This document shows, in pieces, positions 1 through 11,622 of a DNA stretch of 64,000 nt (positions within the stretch are counted from its first letter, which is position 1; each line of letters begins with the position of its first letter). The DNA is taken from contig JADNYJ010000010.1 of assembly GCA_015501075.1 (NCBI GenBank), positions 124,001-188,000 on the forward strand. Reading direction: 5' to 3'. This DNA is from Gymnopilus junonius. Its lineage: Eukaryota; Basidiomycota; Agaricomycetes; Agaricales; Galerinaceae. The notes under the pieces are model-generated. The model was not told where the DNA came from. It searched no databases and was given only the letters and a program-made list of their open reading frames with translations. The position numbers and the translations under genes are program-made.

Positions 1-1282
1 CTACCGGCAGCAGAGTTGGCGATGTTAGCACATTGGTTATGTTGGACATCGCATGAGCGGCCGACAGCAGCACTGAGATTCAGGAACGAGTCTGATTCAC
101 CGGTCACAACGAATCCACGACCTCCGGCTGTAACAGGGGGAGCAGCGGCACCACCTACTATGCGATGGTCAGAAAGGCTATGAATTATAAGAAAGAAAAC
201 TGCTCACAGGCCCCAGCGAATTTTTGAAGGTTCCCGGAGGTAGAGGTAGAACTCGCCGTGGCTTCACTAATGAAAAATGTAAATCTTTTAATGAAGCTAG
301 AGAGAACTTAGTTATACTGACGTGGAGGATGGAGTAGCAGCCGACGAGGCTGCACTGGCTGCCTGACCGTCGTTGTTTTGAGCGTTGTTAACACTTCCAG
401 TTGCATCGCCAGCCGTGCTCACTGCGGGGGTAACAGAACTGACTGCAGCATCAATTTCCGCAGCAGTAGCATCTTCAACCAAGAGATTTTGGGAGAAGAT
501 ACAGCCTTCAGTGTCATCTGCAGTGTCGCACGAATTCCCTTTACCCGTATTGTCATTTAAATTGCCGGGCTTGAAAGTTCCTGACTTCAGTGCATCCTGT
601 GGATTACCACCTACAGCAGCAATTTGCTTGGCCAGTTCAAGTACGATCGCCTTGTTAGTGGCTGCAGCATTGGAAGAGGCAGGGTCCTGTACAGATTTAT
701 TCATGTTAAACGGTGAAGAGAGACAAAATCGTCGGCAAAATTCTCACCTGATGCTGCTGAATAGCAGCAATTTCCGAATTGACAGCCTGGATACTGGTGC
801 ATGCATTGGAAGCGAGGCCAACTTTACCAGTATTACGCTCCAGCGCACGGTAAGTCAAGGCGGCAACTTGACCATTCACGTCATTGGCAGCTTTGGCGTT
901 GGTGAATGCCTGGTCGGCAGTTGCTTGTTGCAGACAATCCAAATCCTTGGAGAAAATCCAAGGTCAGTAAGCTCATTCTGACTATCGCTTGATGTTGCTT
1001 ACTGTTATTTTGCCGGCTCCTTGAGCTGCAGCGGCATTTCCAAGGAGGCCGAAGACAGGATCCAAGATGTTGTCGGGGTTGTTTAAGTTGAGACTATTGC
1101 GGACCGTTGCCAGGAATTGGTTGTGCGAATGCTCTGAGATATTTTAATAACAGTCAATCATGACTGACATAAACCCTCAAAGTTTGACAAGTACCTTGAG
1201 GCACTTCACGTCGTATGGGAGCAGAGAGAGTCGAAGAGAACATGCAAGTAACGGAAAGGACTGCAAGAAGGGTTTGGAACAT
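1..1282 (-). CDS. Secreted two-part protein of unknown function, 3' end cut by window
   Basis: Six exons join in phase: 1195-1282, 1003-1133, 748-945, 322-686, 208-266 and 1-157; the stop codon lies beyond the left edge. The first exon encodes a signal peptide (MFQTLLAVLSVTCMFSSTLS, then API with a dibasic site RR). The first part is an Ala/Asn-rich helical region with scattered cysteines, then a Ser/Thr/Ala linker. The last part, with ALGG, GRGF and SCDVQHNQCAN, resembles a small Cys-containing module that I remember from many basidiomycete secreted proteins without assigned function. An apparent stop at 312-314 is avoided by a donor at 321 (GTCAGT) that brings in the next exon. Likely extracellular or wall-associated; the function is not known to me. 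Confidence 0.72.
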
Positions 1283-2507
1283 CGCGGCCAATAATTTGGT
1301 TTTTGAAAAAAAAAATGCAAAGGAGTTCTGGTTGAATATACCAAAGCTGGAAGAAGAAACAAAGGAATGCCCGCAACCTGGAGAAAGGCAGAAATGTCAA
1401 AACGCGTAAGATCGCACGCGCGAATAGAGGTACGTACCGAGAAACAAGAAGAACCGGACAAGAACCTGTCTTGGGTGGCAAACAAAGTAGTGGAACAGAG
1501 CAAATTGCTCATGAGAGTAGCTTTATATACGCTGGACGAAATGTAATTTGAGGTACGCTTAACTGCTGGTAACAGGCAGTAACCAGGGCAATGAAGTAAT
1601 TACTTCAAGCATTAGGCGTAGCCGTCAGAAGCGGCACCTTTAGTATCACCCAGTGGGAACCTGAACTCGCTTAAGGGAGCAAGGATCGTCGTCGCTAAGG
1701 AAAGAGTCTCACTATCCTTGAACTCGTTGAGTGTAGATCACGCTGGTTTCCTTAAAATTAGACAACAATTACCACCCACTGGCTTATATTCATACACTCA
1801 ATATAAAAATCATCCCGAAAATCGTCCGCCTTGACGACTCTGGTATTTTGTTCCAGCGTCATAGGAATTTGCGTCGTAGTCTGATGGGTGAATCATACAA
1901 GGCAGCCCTCGTCGTTAGACAACGAACACCTACCGGAGTTGAGGAGAGTCCAGGGCTTTTCTAAGTTTCCCTTGTTGGTATTTAATGGAAGGTCCCTTAC
2001 GGCCCTGGTTGCCTCCATGGACTCTGGAGTCCCTGCTTATTTCGTGTAATGGGGAGTTCAGGTGAGCATGATGACTACTGGCCAGTTGCAACGATCGGAG
2101 AAACGGCCAAGCCGGGATGAGAGTACCAACTGAAAGCATAGGGAGGCCATCTCACCTACTTGTTTAAGTGAGAGGAAGGGGACACATTTGGTCTCCAAAT
2201 TCCAACTCTGAAATGAAATTAATATGATGGTGAAGTAAAAAAAATCATGACAAGTGACAGTCCCCTTTAGCAGAAGATATTGCCATTGCAGGGACAAGGT
2301 CTTAGCGCCGAAGGATCTGAACTGCACAGAAGAAATAATTTGTGACGCAAACATTGCACGACAATACAGATGAACTCCATCTGGGAAGCACGCCTTAACG
2401 GGACTAAGAGGCGAGCTGCCTAAAGTTATGACGGCATTTCAATCTCAAGCGGAGTCAAGGAAGAAAGGAATCATTGATTTCTACTTCAGACTCGAACTTC
2501 CGTTGAA
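1283..2507. other. Gene-free stretch: promoter of the secreted-protein gene
   Basis: Only short, overlapping open frames without family resemblance on either strand. It must hold the promoter of the secreted-protein gene that starts at 1282. A perfect 16-bp palindrome lies at 1592-1607 and an ACGCGT at 1402-1407. I see no tRNA or transposon. Confidence 0.5.
1592..1607. repeat. Perfect 16-bp palindrome
   Basis: The sequence TGAAGTAATTACTTCA is its own reverse complement. It lies about 310 bp upstream of the secreted-protein start codon and could be a site for a dimeric regulator. That role is inference only. Confidence 0.6.
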
Positions 2508-3192
2508 TCATGTTTGGAAAGTTTGTGGAGATCTTGTTCTGTAATATTTTTGAGAATCCACCTGCAGACAAGCAAGGAAAACCTCACGAATGCCCCAGAC
2601 ATGTGCTCGTAGATCCAAGAACTCTAAATGAACAAGAATTAAAATATAGACAACATAGTTTGTACAGAATCAACACACCGACGTGAAGGCCATCGTAAAG
2701 CTTTTGACTTCCGCCCTCACCCGTGATGTGTCTTCCTTGGTTGCAGACGCGTCAGCAAGAGCTCTGAGGTCCTTTTCAACAGCCTCTATCCGTCTGACAT
2801 GTGCAGAAACCTGAAAAATTGGACTATATCTCTCAAAGATAATAAGGTATAGGACTCACTTTATCGGTGTTGAGTTTCAATTCTTCAACGCTAGCCTGTA
2901 GCGCAGCCGAGGCTTTTTGGTATTCGTCTAGAAGTTGGTATGCAGCGATAGATGAAGCCAATGAGAAACCTAGCAGGAAGCCAACGATTCTGCGGTAAGA
3001 ATGTCAGTGAAAGGCTGCTGCATCGTGAAGGAAGCTTGCATGCCCTCCTCGGAAACCACCGATTGGCTTCTTCTGGACGTTGACAGCACCGACGCTTGAG
3101 GGGACTTCATTGCGAACTACGCCGGTATAAGCTATGCTGCGAGATTGGATGACGCTTGGTGCAAGTCTAGCCAGACGTACAAGAGAAGCCAT
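2508..3192 (-). CDS. Small mitochondrial-type membrane/coiled-coil protein, frame broken near C-terminus
   Basis: Exons 3044-3192, 2860-2989 and 2670-2810 join in phase. The N-terminus is rich in Arg and Ser with no acidic residue for about 28 positions, like a mitochondrial presequence. A hydrophobic stretch (IVGFLLGFSLASSIAAY) and a heptad-like coiled coil follow. The first intron starts with GC (GCATGC at 3043-3038) rather than GT. As written the frame ends at 2670. The expected continuation (KLYDGLHV, then EFLDLRAHVWGI after another intron, stop at 2508) lies in a different frame, reachable with one more base in the T4 run 2702-2705. It resembles a conserved fungal protein whose name I cannot give. 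It is divergent from POP1, 160 bp apart. Confidence 0.6.
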
Positions 3193-3264
3193 TTGGTCCA
3201 AGGACGTTGACGAGATTGAGTGTGAGTGGAGGCGACGGCTCACGGCTGGCACTCGAGTCTCGTG

Positions 3265-3270
3265 CACGTG
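3265..3270. promoter_or_regulatory. CACGTG E-box between divergent genes
   Basis: Palindromic CACGTG 73 bp upstream of the mitochondrial-type gene start and 83 bp upstream of POP1. It is a possible bHLH site; no direct evidence of function. Confidence 0.35.
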
Positions 3271-3352
3271 ATCGAACTAAATCAGTCGCGCGTCGCGACA
3301 AGCTTTTCAGCAACTCCTTACTAGTCCTCTATCTACGGTCTTTTTATTCGTC

Positions 3353-6300
3353 ATGGCATCAAAGCGTGCAAACGAGGAAATGAAATATGAAATAACAGGA
3401 AGAGAAAAGAAGAAACTTAAAGTCTCTGCCGCAAGGACAATTGCCGTCCAACCACCCGCAAGCACTAGTAAGGCTGTTGTATCGAAGTCAGTGCCATCGA
3501 GTAGTAAGTAATTCGCCTTCCCTCCCTAAATCCTGAAAAACTATGTGACATTGCAGGCTTGACTGGGCTACCTGGTGCTCTTGATGTCGAAAAATTTGTT
3601 GAGGTACAATTGTCGCCGCACATCAGTTTATGGATCTGCTTATTCACTGAGATTGGTCTCTCAGGCTCGAGCCTTTGAAATTGATGCTATGCACACTGCC
3701 ATGAAGACAGCAAGGTAAAGTATCTGCTCAATTGGTCTTTTGCTTCTAATAAAGTATGTTTTCAGTGCCAGCTCTACCCATCGAGTGTGGCAAACACTTC
3801 CCCGACATTTACGCAGAAGAGCTGCTAGTCATGATGTCCGACGAGTCCCTCTGAAGCTCCGTGACAGGGCACGGGCAGAGGTAGTTTGAACGAATTTTTT
3901 TTTGACCTTTTCATCAGTTTTTAAGATCGCTTTTAGATGGACCCGGTTCGGAAGAAAGCATTAGGGCGCTCCATGCCAAAACATGGCAGAGACAAGCAAG
4001 TAACGAGGACAGAGTCTTTCATGAAGCGACAGCGTAAGCATACCTTCTTGTTATTCATCTGGGTTAATGTTACAATAGGTGACAAAATCTGGCTCGAAAC
4101 GCATCTTTGGCATGCAAAACGCATGCATATGGAAAGCTTATGGGGCTATAAATTGGTTAGTGAGCGTGGCCCCAAAACCTATACTTCAGCTACTCAACAG
4201 GGTCCAGGCAATTTCTCCAACTGAGAAATCATACCGGCCATCACATCGCGCTTCTGTACATGGATCGATTTTGCACGACGCGTCATACTACTCCTTGGTT
4301 GAAATTATAAGCATGGAAAGCATTTTAACAGCCATGCTAGATCTATGTTGTGATCCTCAAGGCTCCGGTCCTGGCTCCAAGCGGTGAGATTGAAATCGCT
4401 AATAGAAATATTTGTTTCTAATTTGCGAAATTAGTTGGTCAAGCGGTTCCCGAGTCCTTGAAACATTCATTTATAAAGTAGGGGCCTATCCGTTCGACCT
4501 TATTGCCCCTGTCACTATTATATGGAAACCTCGCCCTCAGGCAGCATTTGGAAACAGTTCTGAAAGCCCTTCTGGGGTTGCTTCCTCGAACAAAAATGGA
4601 AAAGGAAAGGAGAAGCAGGGCCCTACGAATAATGCAGACATTCGATTTGTTTGGTTAAGATTTCACCCATCAGCGCAAACATCTGTATTCAATGCCCTCA
4701 AGGAGGCCGCTTCATCCGCCTTGGCAAGCTACAGATCACTACACCCAGACGCTACAGAAGCTGCTGTAGAAATTGCAGATCTTTCAAGACAGGTAAACGT
4801 CTTTGAAATAATGGGTCCCAAATCCAACCAGGTTATCAAAGGCGCTTTGTCTCCAGTCCTATTGGAGAGTCGGGAAGATTTCTTGCAGGTAAGAATATTT
4901 AGTCCTTTGCAAGTGTTTTTCACGAAATACATATTTAGTTTTGGTCATCCTTGAGCAACTTGCAAAGCTCTGGCTCAATACCACGAGGCATGATTATTGG
5001 ATTTAAGGTGGATGACCCTAGGCTAAAGTCAGGTTCACTGCCTCTTCTGTAGTAAACACCCATCTCACTCGTCATAGATTCCCTCCAAAAAATGCAAAGC
5101 CGCTCTCGAACCATCCCCCTCCGATGAATGTCACACTGCCATCTGCACAACTCGCCAACACTGAAATCTGGGATGAGAAGATACGCACCGGCCTGTTAAA
5201 ACCGCGTTTTCAGAAAAAAGACATCGATGAAAGACGCTTCAAGGTATTCCATATATATTTAGGATTCCTTTACCATAGTTCAACTATTAACAATTTGCAG
5301 AGTGACGTTCCGGGAACGAAACTCAGTGCTCTTCGTCAAGATGATCGAATTCCAGTCCTTCTGATCCAGCGCTCAATAGATTCCTCTGATTCCGTTGATA
5401 ATCAAGGCGTCCATGGATGGACGCTCATTATTCCTGCAGGTTGGTCAATGGCTTTCTTCAGCTCATTGACGTACACAAGCACACGGGTGGCTGGTCAACA
5501 AGAAAGGCAAACACAAGCTTATGAAGCTGGGACAGCCTACTTCCCCCGTGACCTCCCATTTAATGAGGCATATGAGGACTACGCGAAGACCCGGGAGGAG
5601 AAAGAGAAACAGACATGGGAAAGAAAACCACCTGCGAAACGAATCAATTACGAGAAAGTCGGGACTTCGAGCCCATGGCAAGCAGATTGGAAAACTGTCC
5701 TCGGTATATCAGGGGAGGAAATTCAAGAGAGAGATGAAGCCGCCTTTGTCCCCGCGCAGAGAGAACATATTGTAGAAGAGCTTTTAAAACCCATACGTCC
5801 ATGGTTGCTGCGAGGGCCCGAAGTTCCCAAAATTATTTCGAGCATGTCTTCTGTCTTCAATCATGGAGCTGCTCTGCTTTCGGAGCTCAATCGTTTGCGC
5901 CTCAAACGAGGTTATGAGCCCTTGCCCAATACACTCAAGCCGTCTGACCTTCTTCAAGGAGCCTTGGTCAATGTGAAGATCACAATGTGTTCCCGTGGTG
6001 CTCCTGATGACCTGGCCATGGTTTACTCATTATCCGATGGTGTGGCCAAACAATGGGAAAGGCTCCTTGCGCAACGGAACAAGGGTAGCGACTTAGAGAC
6101 GCCAGAAGAATTGGAGGTGTTTATAGTCTCAAGCATTCTGATTTAGTTTGCTGACTATTTCATAGCTGGCAAACCAGGTACCAGACAATGCTTCAATCGT
6201 TGGCTACATAACAACAGGGCATTATTCCCTAGCCAGAGGACATGGGTTTGCCATAGGTGCTATTCCTGTGATACGCCTCCTTGAATTGGAGCAACAGAGC

Positions 6301-6468
6301 GAGAGGTATGTCTCTTCGGTCCCTTAGACGAGGATGTCAACTAAAATTGTTCGGTGAAGATTGCACCCTAATCAGAAGGCAAAAAATCCGTCCATGTTGG
6401 TCGTTACGCGTAATAAGGATGGTCATCAATGTCGAGCTGGTCGATTGGAAGTCCTGCTTGGTGTCTGA
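3353..6468 (+). CDS. POP1: RNase P/RNase MRP subunit Pop1
   Basis: The large protein subunit shared by nuclear RNase P (tRNA 5' end maturation) and RNase MRP (rRNA processing). Thirteen exons sum to 828 codons with every phase matching: 3353-3503, 3557-3603, 3665-3714, 3766-3880, 3937-4033, 4079-4155, 4208-4383, 4435-4888, 4939-5027, 5078-5243, 5301-6116, 6166-6305, 6360-6468. Family marks are RRRAASHDVRRVP near residue 105, WLETHLWHAKRMHM, then PTEKSYRPSHRASVHGSILH, the middle DDPRLKFPPKN and the C-terminal GYITTGHYSLARGHG. Its length is close to yeast Pop1 (875). One intron uses a weak donor (GTCAGG at 5028). The partner subunit Pop5 is encoded 10 kb downstream. The gene converges on the borealin-like gene, 190 bp apart. 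Confidence 0.95.
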
Positions 6469-6658
6469 CACGTCTTGCAGAAATGTCGAGTGCGAATGTT
6501 TTCACATTGGTAATTTACAAACCCGTCTACCCCAACTATTTGCTGCATTGTGCTTTTTGGCCGAAATGCTTCTGAATTAAAAGTTACAAAATGAATAAAT
6601 ATGTCTGGAAAGGGTGGCCTGCACAGAAGACGCAAAATGCAAGACGGAAAATGCGAGG

Positions 6659-8201
6659 TTATCGAATCTTCCACTTGTCAACAGTTGCTTGGATCAATCG
6701 TCCCATCTCTACTTTGGCTTGTTTCTTCGCACTGTCTGATATTCCTTCCAAAGCATCCAGGGCTCGAGGTGATGTTTGTAACGGATCGAACTCAAGAAGA
6801 TGTCCGTCTCTCGTGGGAATAGCAACCAGAGCAGAAAACGATCTTGTATGACTAGGCTGAGGACGGGGAGTGGCTTCAATGCCGTTATCCTGCTTTGCGG
6901 GAGGAAATCGGAAAGTTTCCAGATTTGTTCGCGGTGCGTTGGGCACTGGAGCTTGAGAGTTTTCTCTCGATCGTGATGATGATGATGATGTCGTCTGGGA
7001 CGAGGATGCAGTGTAAAAGCTTGTTTGCGAATCTGTTCGCGAATGAAGTCCACTCATCGGGAATACTACGGAGGGGTCTCTCCTTATGATAATACTGCTC
7101 TTGGTTCGCTTTAATGTGCGAGTACCGTCTGGACAAGCTGTTCATCCTGCGGATCTTCTTCTTCCAATTCCAGTTCTGCCATTTCAATCCCTTTAAACCA
7201 TCCCAGCCCAAACTCATAAGGATTAGCAAGAGGTGAACCGTTGATACTAAGCATGCTTTCATCTTTTCTTGGTAATCGCATGGCCGTACGGTCGGTATTA
7301 CTTGCTTCGGGAACGAGGGTGTTTTAGGAGGTAGGACAGGATTGAAACTTGAACTTGAAGGAACTCGGTTTTGTTGCGGAACGAGATTAGGATATGAAGA
7401 TGTTTGCTTTAGGGGTGAAGCAAGCCTGGAGTTCGTCGTGGATTCTGCAAAGATGTCGTACTGTTGAAAGGGGGCTTGAGTTTCGAAGGACTGGCCCGTT
7501 TGAGGTATGCGGCCCATTGACCGTGTCTAATGAGAAGATAAGTTAGTACAGCCCAGAAGCAAGGGCAACAGAAATACTGCTTACTGTGCCTGGCGTTTTA
7601 AAGTATTGTTGACCATTCGGGAGTGTTGTGCCGTTCCAGGACCAGTGGAAGATCCGGCCACTTTCTGAGGTGACGCAGGTTGAATTCGCGCTAGATTGCT
7701 CAATGTGAGCATTACGGAGATGTAGCTAACACGAATACGACTTACCATTCTTTGGCCTGCGTTGCGAATCGGTATCTTTAAGTTGACCTGACCCAGATGC
7801 CTCAGCATCCACTTCATGACTGGCAACCCATTTCCTTTTGCGCATGCTTTTGTCAATTTCTCCAAACGATGCATCAGCACCCGCAGCTGCTAGTCTTTCT
7901 TTCTGATATCCTCGCAGCGCGAGTTGAATATTCCCTTCATATTTTACACCAAACTCCCGCATCGTCATGCTGCGAACTTGCTTTGGAATTCGAGATACCT
8001 GGCCCTCTTGGTGGATTGTAAAATGTTCAAGTTTGTCTGATAGCCATGCTTCGAATTGTCGAGTACGGTGAGCGACTGCAGGGACACGCGTTAGAAAGGA
8101 ATGAGATCCGACTGAATAGATAAACCTTCGATGTCGAGATTTTCTATCAACTGCCTCTTCTCCTCGTTGCTGTAATGCCGCTTCGTAGTCGGGAATTCCA
8201 T
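6659..8201 (-). CDS. Borealin-like chromosomal passenger protein, with three frame breaks
   Basis: Borealin anchors the Aurora B/INCENP/survivin complex at centromeres in mitosis. Exons 8126-8201 and 7746-8075 give the N-terminal helix pair: YSNEEKRQLIENLDIEV, HRTRQFEAWL, then RIPKQVRSMTMREFG. Exons 7585-7690 and 6659-7526 carry a disordered middle and a conserved C-terminus (GHLLEFDPLQTSP, then GISDSAKKQAKVEMGRLIQA). The coding frame must change three times by the equivalent of one missing base: near 7596-7602 (T4/A3), near 7322-7325 (T4), and within 7121-7137. The stretches on both sides look coding (for example RTLKRTKSSIIIRRDPS). Short introns with weak donors could rescue the first two, which is less convincing. 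Either sequence errors or decay; see findings. Confidence 0.75.
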
Positions 8202-8282
8202 TATCGACGGGGCGGTATGTGAATGTGATCAACAAAGTTGACGTCCTGGTCTAGCGTATGCCGCGCGATGAGGAATGCTGAT

Positions 8283-8308
8283 CACGTGTATTGGCACGTG
8301 CCACGCGT
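8283..8308. promoter_or_regulatory. Two CACGTG E-boxes and one ACGCGT between borealin and ERG26
   Basis: CACGTG at 8283-8288 and 8295-8300, then ACGCGT at 8303-8308, all inside the 254-bp divergent promoter. ACGCGT is the MBF/MCB box of G1/S genes in yeasts, which would suit the passenger gene; E-boxes can bind bHLH factors including SREBP types, which would suit the sterol gene. Both assignments are inference. Confidence 0.4.
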
Positions 8309-8455
8309 TTATGGCGTCGGAAAATAGTCCTATGTCGTTCGACCTTGAGTTCGGGCGAGCCAGACAAGAAAACGACGTCAACGACCTTTCTCTTGGACGA
8401 CTATATTCTTGCCATATTCTGAACAGTGTAGGTCAAGCGCAAGTTTATTTGAACC

Positions 8456-9996
8456 ATGTCACAATCAAAGTCGCGAGATGTCTACATGGTCATCGGAGGC
8501 AATGGTTTTCTGGGTCGGCATATCGTTCAGCAACTATTAGACCGCGGAGATCTTGTTTCGGTCTTTGATATCGTTGAACGCTATAATGACGTTCAGTTTT
8601 ATGCTGGGGACATTACGGACCAAGAATCGATTGCTTCTGCTTTGCGCAAGGTATTGCCCCAAATTATTTTCCTCTGTAAGCCGTATGTTCATCAAGAAAT
8701 TCTTCATAGAGCGGAACGACTTGTATTATACACACAGCATCACCTCACGCTACGCTGAATAACCCTGCTTTGTTCCACAAAGTGAATGTTGAAGGCACCA
8801 AAACTATTATTGCCGCTGCCGTCGAAACTGGAGTACGCAAGCTTGTCTTTACGAGCTCAGCTGGTGTAGCCTTCAACGGTGCAGACGTTATTGATGCGGA
8901 CGAACGGGTTTCTTTCCCTAAAGTGCCTATGGATGCTTACAACGATACCAAGGCCAAAGCCGAAGTTGCCGTTCTGGAAGCTAACGGGAAGGGTGGACTT
9001 TTAACAGTTGCGCTCCGGCCATCAGGCATCTTCGGGTTAGCATTTGATTCCTGCAGCTTAACATTTGCTAATTGTTGTATAGGCCTGGGGATCGACAAGC
9101 TATGAGTGGGTTGTACCAGGTCTACGAACGTGGCCAGACCCATTTTCAGATTGGCGACAACACGAACCTCTTTGACTGGACATACGTCGGAAATGTCGCT
9201 CGTGCCCACCTCTTTGCTGCCGACAAGTTAGATAATCAGCCACCTGCTCCCCCTTTGTCCGCTCTAGAGAAAATACCAATGACAGTAGACGAGGTGCCTC
9301 CCTTAAATGATGCCGAACAGGCGTTGCTCAACTTCCCTGTCCTCCCCATTGATATTACTACAGGACACCATCAAATACCTACTTGCGAAGCGAGGCCACT
9401 AGGCCCATATGTTACGCCTCCCCCTAATGCCGAAAAAATTGCCGCAGCATTTGAAGACCCCAACTACGAGAGAACTCCTCGGCCAGTTCTTCGGACGCGA
9501 TTCGATCAGTTGTCGGAGCCTGCTCTCAAACGTGCCAAACTGAGTCGCCCTGACGTACATCCTCTGCAGGTCGCTGGTCAGGTTTTCTTCATCACCAATG
9601 GCGAGCCGACATATTTCTGGGACTTCCCGCGGATGGTTTGGAACGAACTCATAAATATTTTCCTGGAAAGAGGTCGCCGCGCGGAATCATTAAACTGCCA
9701 AAATCTGTTGGTCTCGCCGCTGCGACGGGCTCTGAGTGGTTTGGATGGTTGACAGGCAAGGATGTTACCTTCACCAAGTTCAAAGTTACCTTTAGTTGTG
9801 CGACACGGTATCACAACATCGAAAAGGCTCGAAGAGTCCTTGGGTATGAACCCGAGGTCGGCATTGAGGAAGGTGTTAAGCGAATGGTTGAGGTTTGTGT
9901 CTTGGTCTATTATTTCTTTGATTCGAGGACTGATCATGTCCTGTATAGTGGTGGTATGCGGACTATCTTGCTAACCAGAAAAAGAGCTCCAAGTAA
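8456..9996 (+). CDS. ERG26: Sterol-4-alpha-carboxylate 3-dehydrogenase (C-3 sterol dehydrogenase)
   Basis: NAD(P)-dependent enzyme of the ER C-4 demethylation complex in ergosterol synthesis. Exons 8456-8650, 8710-9035, 9083-9892 and 9949-9996. The Rossmann start is VIGGNGFLGRHIVQQLL; HTASPHATLNNP and the active-site motif YNDTK (YxxxK) follow, then WTYVGNVARAHLFAADKL. It is longer than yeast Erg26 (349 aa) through an insert of about 100 residues before YFWDFPRM. The frame changes once, as if one base were missing, near 9645-9665 (T4 run 9658-9661): upstream reads FPRMVWNEL, downstream PRGIIKLPKSVG, then CATRYHNIEKARRVLGYEPE. With that base the total is 459 codons and all phases fit. Divergent from the borealin-like gene. 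Confidence 0.88.
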
Positions 9997-10151
9997 TTCC
10001 ACCTTCGTATAATTCGCCCTTAGTACTATCTGATCTTCTGGTGACATCTACCCGTACCTTGCATACCCATGTATACCATATATATTCTTTCTGGAATTAG
10101 CATATACATTTCCATTTTGGACATCACTGAAACCTATCTCTCTGAACGTTC

Positions 10152-11480
10152 ATGATGTCAGACTTGTTTCCATCTACATCTCCCTCTTACATTCTTGCCT
10201 TCCAATTTTCTTCCTGGTACCCCACCTTCGCGAAACATAGCATCAAAAGCACTATCATCACACCTCTTCCTAACGATTTCCGCGAATATCTGAACGCAGA
10301 GGGTATATTTGTTCCGGAAGGATCTGAAGAAGCGTTGGTTTGACCATTTCTTTGCCTTCTGGGCTCCCAGTATATCTCAATTCATTTTCTATGTAGACCT
10401 CCTCAAAGCACGCTTTCGGATGACGAAGATAATGTTGATTCGGAAGACGACAGCGATCGTGAGGAAGATATAAGGCGAAAGCATTATGCTTTTCCAGAGT
10501 TGGACGAACGTATCCGACAGAGCCTAAAAGAGTACGAGGCAGTCTTTCCCAAGCTAAACTTCTCTTCGCCAAAGGTGAGAAGCGAAGATCGGCCATGTCC
10601 ATCTGTATCCTCACCACTTTCATTTTTGCAGGATGCGGCTTGGCTTTTACCACCTTCATCGCCGCTCAAATGCACATCTCCTGCAGACGTGTACATGCTC
10701 TTAAAATCTTCGGACTTTATCAATCACGACCTCAGCATTGAGAGCGTATTTGAAGATTACGCCGACTTGCAGTTGACCAATGAGAAAGTTACTGCACCAA
10801 AATATGAACTCGAGTTAGTACTACGAAAGTGGTATTCCGTGGACCGTGGTCGGGAGTTGCGCTGTTTCGTGAGAGATAACAAGCTGATAGGTAGGCTACC
10901 TCACACTTTCTTGTTTTTCTATCAAAGTCCGACATATGATCTTCAGCAATGACTCAGAGAGACACCAACTTTTACGAATTCTGGAATGAGCTAGCAACAC
11001 AGCAAAAAGTTGTTGCAGCGGTCCTGGATTTCTGGGAGACGAATATCAAACCGAAATGGACAGCCCAACCAGATTGTTAGTCCGAAGAATCTCTCTCTTT
11101 TTTTTTTTTTTTTTTTTTGAAAGTTCCTAAATTCTGACAACCATTCGTTCATTCTTACAGATACTTTCGACTTTCTTCTGACCCGTGATCTGTCTCGTGG
11201 ACATATTATCGATTTCAACCCATATGCACCAAAGACCGACCCTCTTCTTTTCACTTACGAAGAACTTGGCAAGCTGCGTGAATCGAGTCTTCCAGATCAG
11301 CCAGCAGTCCTAAGAGTCATCGATTCAGCCTCTCATCCAGCGGCAAATGCCAATACACCCCTTCACCAGCATAACATGATTCCATTTGAGGCAGTCAAGA
11401 TGAGTAGCGGGCGGGATATTGAAGAATTTTCAAATATGTGGGAAGAATCTATCAAGGAGAGCACGCAACACGACAGTTAG
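10152..11480 (+). CDS. CDC123: Cdc123/D123 family eIF2 assembly chaperone
   Basis: ATP-grasp-like chaperone that joins eIF2gamma to eIF2alpha so the trimeric initiation factor can form. Exons 10152-10333, 10397-10574, 10632-10890, 10947-11075 and 11161-11480 give 355 codons with matching phases. Marks: FQFSSWYPTFAKHSIKS at the N-terminus, LELVLRKWY, LRCFVRDNKLI, QRDTNFYEFW, and FDFLLTRDLSRGHIIDFNPY with the acidic and Asn residues that bind metal/ATP. An acidic stretch after residue 60 is typical of the fungal forms. A second ATG two codons in could also be used. The intron after exon 4 holds a run of about 19 T (11098-11118). Confidence 0.93.
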
Positions 11481-11622
11481 AGCCAATTTCTTGTATACAA
11501 ATTCACACAGGTTATCCCAATTTTGTATTAAGCTTTAAATCTACAGAATGCATGGGGGCTGTCTAAGATGTGTGCACTGTTGCACGCAATTCAATACTGC
11601 TAATGAAAGTTGCTGTTAGACC

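Noticed and set aside
312..704. Stop at 312-314 as the end of the secreted protein
   Set aside because: A donor just before it links in phase to two further exons with recognised family sequence.
1930..2354. Overlapping minus-strand frames
   Set aside because: No family resemblance and no splice sites that extend them.
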